Below, in pieces: positions 8,839 through 15,772 of a stretch of 64,000 bases of DNA. The notes below the pieces were generated by a model, which worked only from the letters and a program-made list of their open reading frames with translations, was not told the DNA's origin and did not search any database. The position numbers were made by a program, and so were the translations under genes. The stretch is from Alphaproteobacteria bacterium (GTDB taxonomy: Bacteria > Pseudomonadota > Alphaproteobacteria > UBA8366 > Aestuariispiraceae): NCBI GenBank assembly GCA_033344895.1, contig JAWPMN010000001.1, forward strand, positions 2,426,001 to 2,490,000, read 5' to 3'. Every line of letters starts with the position of its first letter. Position 1 is the stretch's first letter.

Positions 8839-8959
8839 CCCGCGCACATCAAGCTTTGGGTCCCGTGTCCGGTTGCGCGGACCGTGCAAAGCTCCTAAAC
8901 AGCTTGGGGCTAGGCACTATCTTGGGGACGGCCTCTTGATCAGGCATGCATTTTCGGGA

Positions 8960-10090
8960 ATGCCGAAATGGGCCGTGGCCCTCGCAGTGGCATTGTCTGT
9001 CGCACTGGCCACCTATGCCCTGATAAAGCCGAAATACGGCTGGGATGTGACAACCTATGTCGGCTGCGCATTCCACGCCCTGGAAGGCGGTAGCTGGTCC
9101 GAGACCCATAGCCGGACCTACGACTATCTGAAGCAGCGGTTTCCCGAGCCCGTTTTCAGGGAGATGACGACGTCGCCGCCGGGTATCAGCACCTATCGCA
9201 CCATCATCGCGACAGATCCGGAGGCCTACCGGCAGCGGCTCAGCGCTTCCTGTTACAAGATCGGCTTCATGGCACCGGTCATTGCCCTGACGGCTGCGGG
9301 CGTCGATGTCTTTCTGGCAACCCGCCTGACTGCGGCGATCCCGGCCGCGCTGTTCCTGCTGATCGCGACACTCTGGATATGCAGGTGGGTTCCGCCTGGC
9401 TGGGGTATGACGCTGGGGCTATTGTGCGCCCTGACAGGCTTGCTGCAGACGGCCCGGTACGAATATCCGGACGGATTGACCGCCCTGACCGTCGGCGGCG
9501 CGGTTCTGGCGTTTTCCATGGCCCGGACCCGTCTGGCATGTGCGCTGTTTCTTTCGGCAATGATCGTTCGAGCGGATGCCATCGTCTATTTCGGAATGTT
9601 CCTGTTCTTCGCGGTCTTTCTCGCAGCGCCGGAACGTCGCCTGCGGTTTCGCGAGTCCCTGGTTTGGGGCATTGCGGCCTTGTGTCTGTGGTTCGTGATT
9701 TCGCGGCTCATGGAGACACCAAGCTATGCCGCCGCCTTCCATCACAGCTTCGTCGCGAACAACCCGTATCTCCTGGATTTTGACGGGTCGCTTTCTCCGG
9801 CGCTCTATTTGGAAATCCTGGCCCGGCAGGTCGGGGTCGTCGCGGGAAAGAGTGCAAAGTATCCGCTCCTGATTGCCATGGCCTGCGCAGCGGCATTGCT
9901 GTCCTGGCGTGACAGCGCCCTTCGTGTTCAGGGGGAGGTCGCTCTACTCTGTCTGATGATGGTCAGCTTTCACTTCCTGTTCATCCCGTGGTTCGATACC
10001 CGGTATTATGCGGCCCCCTATTTCCTGATCGCAGCGGCGTTCGGAATCGTGCTCTATCGGCGGATCGTGTCGCGTATTGCCGACGGTTAG
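8960..10090 (+). CDS. Polytopic membrane protein, GT-C glycosyltransferase-like
   Basis: A 376-residue integral membrane protein with roughly nine to ten hydrophobic spans. A first periplasmic loop follows the N-terminal helix and contains an Asp (YGWDVTTYVG), a layout reminiscent of GT-C fold glycosyltransferases; other conserved-looking charged or aromatic sites are YEYPDGLTAL, VRADAIVYF and WFDTRYYAAPYF. No confident family can be named. The frame is open further upstream, overlapping the preceding gene. I chose the ATG at 8960, which puts the first hydrophobic helix at the N-terminus; a TTG at 8936 behind GGGGAC is an alternative. A sulfotransferase gene follows 30 bp later. Confidence 0.65.
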   Translation: MPKWAVALAVALSVALATYALIKPKYGWDVTTYVGCAFHALEGGSWSETHSRTYDYLKQRFPEPVFREMTTSPPGISTYRTIIATDPEAYRQRLSASCYKIGFMAPVIALTAAGVDVFLATRLTAAIPAALFLLIATLWICRWVPPGWGMTLGLLCALTGLLQTARYEYPDGLTALTVGGAVLAFSMARTRLACALFLSAMIVRADAIVYFGMFLFFAVFLAAPERRLRFRESLVWGIAALCLWFVISRLMETPSYAAAFHHSFVANNPYLLDFDGSLSPALYLEILARQVGVVAGKSAKYPLLIAMACAAALLSWRDSALRVQGEVALLCLMMVSFHFLFIPWFDTRYYAAPYFLIAAAFGIVLYRRIVSRIADG

Positions 10091-10120
10091 CCTAGCCTCG
10101 CGTCTCACTGCGGAAGTTTC

Positions 10121-10933
10121 ATGTCGAAGTCCAACCGTCTCAATTCCGACTGGCAACGTCATCATCGCAGCCTGAAGGCCTGGAACCAGGCCATGAGCCG
10201 CTGGTCGCGTTGGATCATCCCGCGCATTTTCACGCGGCGGGGATATATCTTTGTCGCCGCCTTGCCGAAATCCGGCTCGACGCTTCTGAACAATGCACTG
10301 ATCCGGCTTACCGGCCATTTTCCACATCCGCTCTGTGATCATCATCTGCACGAACAGAACATCATGCAGTCACGATTGATCGACAGTTGGGGGTTCCGGT
10401 CGATTGCCACCCATCACACCTTGGCGACGCCACTGAATGTCGATCTGCTGAGGCGGTTCGAAATTCGTCCCGTCGTCCTGGTGCGGGACATTTTCGATGC
10501 CGCCGTATCCCTTCGCGATCACACACAGAATGAGGCTTTGTCCACGGCCACCTTCCTGCCGCCGCCCGGCTATCCCGACTGGACCGATGCCAGGAAACTG
10601 GATGCGATCGTCGATCTGGCCCTGCCCTGGCACCTGTCCTTCACCGCGTCCTGGCAGGCGGCGTCGATTGATACACTGACGATTTCCTATGAAGGCCTGA
10701 TGCGAGATCCTCAGACCACGCTGGAGCGGGTTCTGGACCATATCGGACTGCCGGACCGAAAACCCGGTATTGCCGCCGCATGGGAAGGGGCCGTCGGGGA
10801 TGGCGATACCCGGCGCAATGTCGGCCGTATCGGGCGGGGCCGCGCCGAATTCGGTGACGAACAGATCGCGCGACTGCGCCATCTGGCCGCCCGTTATCCG
10901 GACGCGGATTTTTCGATTATCGGACTGGATTAG
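10121..10933 (+). CDS. Sulfotransferase family protein
   Basis: Transfers sulfate from PAPS to an acceptor, probably a carbohydrate or lipid. The 270-residue protein shows the 5'-phosphosulfate loop PKSGSTLL at residues 49-56 and the 3'-phosphate-binding block VVLVRDIFDAAVSLRDH with Arg122 and Ser130, both diagnostic of PAPS-dependent sulfotransferases. No signal peptide is present; the protein is cytoplasmic or peripheral. It follows the GT-C-like membrane protein by 30 bp, so the two may modify the same glycan. The acceptor cannot be predicted from the sequence. Confidence 0.85.
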   Translation: MSKSNRLNSDWQRHHRSLKAWNQAMSRWSRWIIPRIFTRRGYIFVAALPKSGSTLLNNALIRLTGHFPHPLCDHHLHEQNIMQSRLIDSWGFRSIATHHTLATPLNVDLLRRFEIRPVVLVRDIFDAAVSLRDHTQNEALSTATFLPPPGYPDWTDARKLDAIVDLALPWHLSFTASWQAASIDTLTISYEGLMRDPQTTLERVLDHIGLPDRKPGIAAAWEGAVGDGDTRRNVGRIGRGRAEFGDEQIARLRHLAARYPDADFSIIGLD

Positions 10934-10972
10934 TCCGGCGAACTCCTGTCTACTCCCCGCTTCGAAGCCGAC

Positions 10973-11004
10973 AAAAAAATTACCCCCAAGCAAAAGCTTG
11001 GGGG
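10973..11004 (-). terminator. Intrinsic terminator of the minus-strand small RNA
   Basis: A perfect 9-bp stem, CCCCCAAGC (10983-10991) with GCTTGGGGG (10996-11004), and an AAAA loop. On the minus strand the stem is followed by TA and then ATTTTTTT-like sequence (plus-strand A run 10973-10979). The plus strand has no T run after the stem, so it does not serve the upstream sulfotransferase gene. Confidence 0.75.
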
Positions 11005-11130
11005 CAAGTTGAACAGGGAGGCTTCACGTCTGGGAGACGTAGGGCCGAGCCGATAGGGACATCGGTCGGCGTCGCTGCAATGCAGCAACTGAAGCACCCC
11101 TTACATAGGCGTCTTGAACCGCTGCGCCTA
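10973..11130 (-). ncRNA. Candidate structured small RNA with intrinsic terminator
   Basis: The 406-bp gap 10934-11339 has no gene but is rich in base-pairing. GCTTCA (11021-11026) pairs with TGAAGC (11090-11095) and encloses three hairpins: 11027-11039 (CGTCT/AGACG), 11044-11070 (two stacked 5-bp stems) and 11074-11086 (GCTGC/GCAGC). A further stem lies at 11106-11130 (TAGGCG/CGCCTA). Only the minus strand ends in a proper terminator (11004 down to 10973), so the RNA should run leftwards. Read that way, CUCCC occurs in the loop of the 11027-11039 hairpin and again near 11013-11019, like the anti-Shine-Dalgarno motifs of AbcR-type or CcsR-type alphaproteobacterial sRNAs. The 5' end and promoter are not visible to me; a 6S-like RNA is an alternative. 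Confidence 0.5.
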
Positions 11131-11339
11131 GCGCCTAAAACGTCACACCCGACATGCGCAAAATGCATGGCTGATCGGTTTGACCCGCGCGATTCGCTGT
11201 GTATGGGGGTAGCGCCTTGACTTTATTGGGTTTTCCGAAACGAGAATAACGGACTGGCTCGTTCGCCAGCCCGTTGCAAAAATGTCACGCTTATTCGACT
11301 TTTTCGAAATGAGGCCGGAAACCCGCCCGTTTGGGGGCT

Positions 11340-11744
11340 TTACAGCGTCGTGAACCGAGCGCGAACGCCCCGTTCGATGCCGGTGCAGATCAGGCGGTCG
11401 AGCTCGAACTTCTGCCGAATGATCTGCAAGAGGTTGAGTTCCTCTTCCGAGGCTTCCAGATCCGCTGCCGCCACTTCAACCGCCAGGGCATAGGCGGTTT
11501 CGCGAAGTTTGACCGGCAAACCGTCCTTCATCTCCTCGATGATCAGGTCGATCCCGTTTTCGTCTTCCAGCTTGGCGAGGCAGGTTTCGGCGATGCTGGA
11601 CAGGTTGGACGCGTCGAAATCCCGGAAGATCGGCAGATGTGTGACGATGCGGCCGATCATGTCCATTTCCGACTTGGTCATGACCGCATCCGCGGCAGCC
11701 ATCATGACCATGCCATGGATCAGGGCTTCGTGCCGGTTCAGCAT
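11340..11744 (-). CDS. TerB-family (tellurite resistance-like) protein
   Basis: A 134-residue all-helical protein. It opens with MVMMAAADAVMTKSEMDMIGRIV and ends with VEVAAADLEASEEELNLLQIIRQ, the duplicated helix-acidic loop-helix arrangement of the TerB fold, in which acidic loops can bind metal. It is soluble and cytoplasmic. TerB-like proteins are often named for tellurite resistance, but most stand-alone members have unknown roles. It is convergent with the sulfotransferase, separated by the small-RNA gap, and divergent from the chemoreceptor pair. Confidence 0.77.
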   Translation of the reverse strand: MLNRHEALIHGMVMMAAADAVMTKSEMDMIGRIVTHLPIFRDFDASNLSSIAETCLAKLEDENGIDLIIEEMKDGLPVKLRETAYALAVEVAAADLEASEEELNLLQIIRQKFELDRLICTGIERGVRARFTTL

Positions 11745-11856
11745 ATCGCGCGGCTCCTATCTTTCGGTTTTCGCTTCGGCGGTTATTCCAACCCCCCCCG
11801 GCGCCGTCAAGCCCAAGCGCGTATCGGGAACGGGAACATTAGTTTCGGTTAACCCT

Positions 11857-11885
11857 TTGACAATGACGTTCGTGGTACGACATTG
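11857..11885 (+). promoter_or_regulatory. Possible sigma70-type promoter
   Basis: TTGACA at 11857-11862 is a perfect -35 hexamer. Seventeen bases later ACATTG (11880-11885) is a poor -10. It lies about 40 bp upstream of the GTG start at 11927 and would drive the small membrane protein and chemoreceptor pair. Confidence 0.3.
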
Positions 11886-11926
11886 CTTCTGTCGCGGAAT
11901 GCGGCAGACAGAGAAATGGTGCTGAT

Positions 11927-12253
11927 GTGAAGGAATACCTCGTCGGATTTGTTCTGGCCGGGGTCGGGCTGGCCAGCCTCGCCGTAATGACCTTCACACC
12001 GCCACGCGATGCCACACAACTGGCGCTCGTTTTTTCCCCATGGCTTAGCCAGGAAGAGGTTTTGGCCCGGATCGTCGATCTGGATGTCCGGCTTGTGCGT
12101 AATGGGGTTTCGGCATCTGTACTGATCGTCGATTTTGCGCATGCCCCGGAGATCGGGCCGGTTCTGGCCGAACGGGCATTATTTGTTGCCGATGCCCGGG
12201 CGGTAGGGGCCTGTTTCGGCGGGTTGCAGGGAACCTTGGGAGTTTCACAATGA
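11927..12253 (+). CDS. Small membrane-anchored protein coupled to chemoreceptor
   Basis: I do not recognise this 108-residue protein. An N-terminal hydrophobic helix ([19 protein letters not shown]) could be an anchor or signal, followed by an alpha/beta-looking domain of about 80 residues with no catalytic motif. It starts at a GTG with a weak ribosome site, and its stop overlaps the start of the chemoreceptor gene by 4 bp (12250-12253), so the two are translationally coupled. That coupling suggests it is a partner or ligand-side accessory of the chemoreceptor; this is inference. Confidence 0.6.
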   Translation: MKEYLVGFVLAGVGLASLAVMTFTPPRDATQLALVFSPWLSQEEVLARIVDLDVRLVRNGVSASVLIVDFAHAPEIGPVLAERALFVADARAVGACFGGLQGTLGVSQ

Positions 12254-13719
12254 CTGAAGTCCAATCACTCTCGCTTGAATCCATTCGGCGCGCGGCGACG
12301 CGTGTGGCTGTATGGTATCTCTGGGCCCATGTCCCGCTTGTGGCCGGAACGGCCTTCTGGATCGATGCACCGATCCTCCTTCCGACGGGGCTCATGGCGT
12401 TGATCGCCTTCGTGGTGACTCTCGACTGGCTGCGCAATCCAGTCGGCGAAAGTGTCCAGATCACGATGGCTGCCGCGATGGCCCTGACTGTCGGCCTGAT
12501 TGTGTATCTCTTTGCCGGGCATCCCTGGCAGATCGACATGCACATGTATTTCTTTGCGGCCCTGGCGCTGTCTGCTGCTTTCTGCAATTGGCGCGCTGTC
12601 CTTGTCTACGCGACGGTCGTTGCGCTGCATCATCTGCTGCTCAACTTCACCTTTCCGGCGGCGGTTTTTCCGCAGGGGGCGGATTTCGGGCGCGTTGTTC
12701 TGCACGCCGTAATCGTCGTGGTTCAAACCATAGCGCTTGTCTGGCTGGTCCGGACGATCGAGATGTCGTTCCGCTCGGCCGCGCGGTCGCTGGATGAGGC
12801 ACGGTCGGCAGAAGCCGAAACACAGCGTATGTCCGCGGAATTGCAGCAGTCGGAGCAGCGGGCGCGCGAGGAGCGCCTCAGCAGACGGCGGGAACTCGCG
12901 GCAACTTTTGACGCCGACGTCAACTCAGCCATCGCGGCGCTGAAGGAGGCCATGCGCGACGCGCAGCAGGCCGTGGAAGATGCGATGACCCTGAATTCGC
13001 GATCCGAGGATCGCAGTGCGGCCGCCGCCGCCGCGAGCGAACAGATGGCGCAGAACATTCGCACGGTAGCCGCGGCATCGGAGGAATTGGCCGCCAGCGC
13101 GACAGAGATCGGTCGGCGCATCGCCGAGATGACGGAGATCGCCGACGATGTCAGCGACGCGACCCGTCAGACTGCCGAAAAAGGGCGGTCGCTGTCCGAA
13201 AACTCCAAGCGGATCGAAGAGGTCATCGGCCTGATCGCCGATATCGCGGAGCAGACAAACCTTCTGGCCCTGAACGCGACAATCGAGGCCGCGCGGGCGG
13301 GAGAGTCCGGGAAGGGGTTTGCGGTCGTTGCCAATGAGGTCAAGGCGCTGGCAACCCAGACGGCCCGCGCAACGGAGGAAGTCAGCACCGAAGTGACGAC
13401 CATCGTCGCCGCAATATCGGATGTCGCCGAGGCGTTGAATTCTGTGGACCGCCGGAACGGTGAACTGTCGACGATCTTCACGGGCGTTGCCGCATCGGTC
13501 GACGAACAGATGGCGGCGACCCAGGAGATTGCCCGCAACACGCAGGAGGCGGCGCGCGGCAGTGACGAGCTTGGGCAGTCGGTGAATGACGTCAAGGACG
13601 CGACACAGGAGGCTGCATCGAGGATGACCTCGGTGACCGGATTGAACCGGAAGCTCATGGACATCACGCAAACCGTCGAGGACAAATCGTCGGCCTTCCT
13701 GAAGGACATCCAGGCATAA
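12250..13719 (+). CDS. Methyl-accepting chemotaxis protein with six-helix membrane sensor
   Basis: A 489-residue chemoreceptor signalling to CheA/CheW. Residues about 20-168 form roughly six membrane helices with little periplasmic domain and contain [15 protein letters not shown] and [10 protein letters not shown], typical of an intramembrane sensor module seen in alphaproteobacterial receptors. A coiled coil (about 175-245) leads to the MCP signalling hairpin, whose tip is visible as [19 protein letters not shown] (334-352) followed by [16 protein letters not shown]. There is no clear HAMP domain. The His-rich membrane segment could bind metal or heme; this is speculation. It is coupled to the small upstream protein by a 4-bp overlap. 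Confidence 0.9.
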   Translation: MTEVQSLSLESIRRAATRVAVWYLWAHVPLVAGTAFWIDAPILLPTGLMALIAFVVTLDWLRNPVGESVQITMAAAMALTVGLIVYLFAGHPWQIDMHMYFFAALALSAAFCNWRAVLVYATVVALHHLLLNFTFPAAVFPQGADFGRVVLHAVIVVVQTIALVWLVRTIEMSFRSAARSLDEARSAEAETQRMSAELQQSEQRAREERLSRRRELAATFDADVNSAIAALKEAMRDAQQAVEDAMTLNSRSEDRSAAAAAASEQMAQNIRTVAAASEELAASATEIGRRIAEMTEIADDVSDATRQTAEKGRSLSENSKRIEEVIGLIADIAEQTNLLALNATIEAARAGESGKGFAVVANEVKALATQTARATEEVSTEVTTIVAAISDVAEALNSVDRRNGELSTIFTGVAASVDEQMAATQEIARNTQEAARGSDELGQSVNDVKDATQEAASRMTSVTGLNRKLMDITQTVEDKSSAFLKDIQA

Positions 13720-13774
13720 GTGCCATGTCTCGCTTTCGCTCGACTTGGACCCGTGTTGCGGACAATGTGCGGCC

Positions 13775-14719
13775 ATGCAGGCACTGATTGACGTTTCCAT
13801 CCCCGTATTCGGCATCATTCTCGCGGGTTATCTGGCCGGGCGGTTCAAGCTGCTTGGGCAGGATTCGACCGCTGCGTTGAACGGTTTCGTCTATTTCATC
13901 GCGCTGCCGGCACTGTTCGTGTCGTCCACATCCCAGGCGCCGGTTGCGGAGGTTCTCGACTGGCGCCTTCTGGCGGTGATCGGCGGCGGCTACATCGTCA
14001 CTGCCCTGCCGGTCGCGATCTTGGCACGGATCCTGTTTTCGAAACGCATCGGCGAGGTCGGGCTGCACAGCGCGGCCGCCGTCTTTGCCAATACGGGCTA
14101 TATGGGGATACCACTGGTCCTGACGGCATTCGGCGCCGCAGCGACCAATGCGATGATCGCGGCGGTCCTCGCGAACCTCTTCATCGTGCTGGGGATCGCG
14201 AGCGCGGTGATGGAGGTGGACCGAACCGGGGCAACCGGGCCGCGGGTCGTGGTGGATGCCGTGCGTGGATTGATTCGCAGTCCGTTGCTTTGGGCCTGCG
14301 CGGTGGGGATGGTCCTTTCAGCCATTCAGGTCAGCATCCCGGGGCCGGCGCTCAAGTTTCTGGATCTGCTGGGGGCGGCGGCAGGGCCTTGCGCCCTGTT
14401 CGCAATGGGGCTCTTTCTCGTCGGCCAGTCCGTGAGGCGCGGTGCGGCAGAAGTGACCTGGATTACCGTCGTCAAGCTGGTCGTCCATCCGGTCGCGACA
14501 TGGCTGATCGCGCACTATCTGATACCGCTGGACCCGCTGGAGGAAGCCGTCGCGGTCATCATGGCTGCGTTGCCGACCGGGGGTCTGATCTTTGTACTGG
14601 CGCAACGTTACGGCGTCTATGTGCAGCGGGCGACGGCGGCAATCCTGGTGTCGACCATCGTATCGATTGCCACCGTCTCCTTCGCCCTTCAGCACTATGT
14701 GGATCTGGTCGGTCCCTAG
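13775..14719 (+). CDS. AEC (auxin efflux carrier) family transporter
   Basis: A 314-residue inner-membrane transporter of the AEC/BART superfamily with about ten membrane spans in two halves. Recognisable features are IPVFGIILAGYLAGRF at the start and NTGYMGIPLVLTAFG in helices 4-5, the conserved N-G-G-like crossover region of the family. Substrates of bacterial AEC proteins are usually organic acids such as malate or malonate; this one is unknown. The frame is open from 13745, but ATG at 13775 puts the first helix at the N-terminus. It is convergent with the downstream hydrolase gene, 11 bp apart. Confidence 0.85.
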   Translation: MQALIDVSIPVFGIILAGYLAGRFKLLGQDSTAALNGFVYFIALPALFVSSTSQAPVAEVLDWRLLAVIGGGYIVTALPVAILARILFSKRIGEVGLHSAAAVFANTGYMGIPLVLTAFGAAATNAMIAAVLANLFIVLGIASAVMEVDRTGATGPRVVVDAVRGLIRSPLLWACAVGMVLSAIQVSIPGPALKFLDLLGAAAGPCALFAMGLFLVGQSVRRGAAEVTWITVVKLVVHPVATWLIAHYLIPLDPLEEAVAVIMAALPTGGLIFVLAQRYGVYVQRATAAILVSTIVSIATVSFALQHYVDLVGP

Positions 14720-14730
14720 ACCGACCTCAG

Positions 14731-15666
14731 TCACGTCTTCCCATATTTCCGGATTATCGCGTCGGTGGGCATTCCGGCGGCGCAATCCGCGGCGGCGGCG
14801 ACACCTGTCCGGGCGAGGCCGTGATGGTCCGGTCCGTCGCCCCGTGTGGGGATCAGGATCGACTCCCGCCCCATTGCACGCAGGGCATAGTGATACTCCT
14901 GCTGCGTGGCGAAGGGGGTGTTGCGATCTTCCGGATCGCCGATGATGAAGATCCTGCGTTCGGGATCGTCGGGAACCGCGGGTGTCATGGCGACGGGGTC
15001 CACATAGGTCCAGAAGCCGGTAAAGTCGCGTCCGAACCAACCATGGACGTGACTTCGGCTTCGCACCGAAAGAACACCGGAACTGATCGCGGCACAGGCG
15101 ATGTCGTTCCGTTTCGACAGCAGGGCTCCGACGAGGTGGCCGCCGCCGGATTGGCCGGCCAGTGCGAACCGGTCGATCCCGTGCCTTGCCTTGATCGCGT
15201 CCAGCGCGGCTTCGACAATCGCGAGGTTCTCCGGTTGCCGGCGCAGTCGGTGATCGCCGGACGACCCGAATGTTCCCGGGCGGGACAGACGGATATAGGG
15301 CATGGCCGTATCTGCTGCGGCCTTTTCCGCCAGGGCCTGCAACTCGTCCGGCGTGGAAAGCGCTTCATACCCGTCATAGACCGTCGCGGTACCGGCCGAG
15401 TTCTGCCACATGACGTCGCCGTGCAGATAGACCAATGCGACCGGCGTATCCTCCTCGGACAAGCCGGCGGTGAAGTAACGGACACATTCGCCGCGCCCGT
15501 TGGCTGTTACCCAGACGGCGGTATTGGTGTCGGTGGGACAATCCTGCACGCTGAGAACGCTGCCTGAGATCACACCGTCGCGGGTAAAGGTATCCGCGCC
15601 GTCGGGATTTATGGCGCAGCCGGCAAGCACCGTCGCAGCCAGGCCGCATAGGAGTGTGGTTCGCAT
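14731..15666 (-). CDS. Lipoprotein alpha/beta hydrolase
   Basis: A 311-residue serine hydrolase with an N-terminal lipoprotein signal (MRTTLLCGLAATVLAGC, Cys17), so it is anchored in the periplasm. The nucleophile elbow GQSGGGH, a VALVYLHGDV oxyanion strand, and the C-terminal GDGPDHHGL His region form an alpha/beta hydrolase triad. It resembles prolyl oligopeptidase or esterase families, but the substrate is unknown. The frame continues upstream into the helicase gene; the ATG at 15666 has a GGAAAGGAAGAAGG ribosome site and gives a correct lipobox. Confidence 0.8.
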   Translation of the reverse strand: MRTTLLCGLAATVLAGCAINPDGADTFTRDGVISGSVLSVQDCPTDTNTAVWVTANGRGECVRYFTAGLSEEDTPVALVYLHGDVMWQNSAGTATVYDGYEALSTPDELQALAEKAAADTAMPYIRLSRPGTFGSSGDHRLRRQPENLAIVEAALDAIKARHGIDRFALAGQSGGGHLVGALLSKRNDIACAAISSGVLSVRSRSHVHGWFGRDFTGFWTYVDPVAMTPAVPDDPERRIFIIGDPEDRNTPFATQQEYHYALRAMGRESILIPTRGDGPDHHGLARTGVAAAADCAAGMPTDAIIRKYGKT

Positions 15667-15772
15667 CCTTCTTCCTTTCCGATGTAAGGACGGCAGGATT
15701 GATGGTCTAGACGCGAAGTATGGACAAAACCGGACGGCCTGAGGGTGGAAATACGGCCATAGCGCGACTTTC

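Noticed and set aside
10983-11004. Terminator for the sulfotransferase gene on the plus strand
   Set aside because: The A run lies on the left of the stem, so the T run only follows the stem on the minus strand.
10973-11160. Two-piece tmRNA or 4.5S RNA
   Set aside because: No tag-like reading frame, no T-loop plus CCA end, and no SRP GGAA/AGCA loop motif visible; 6S RNA is left open.
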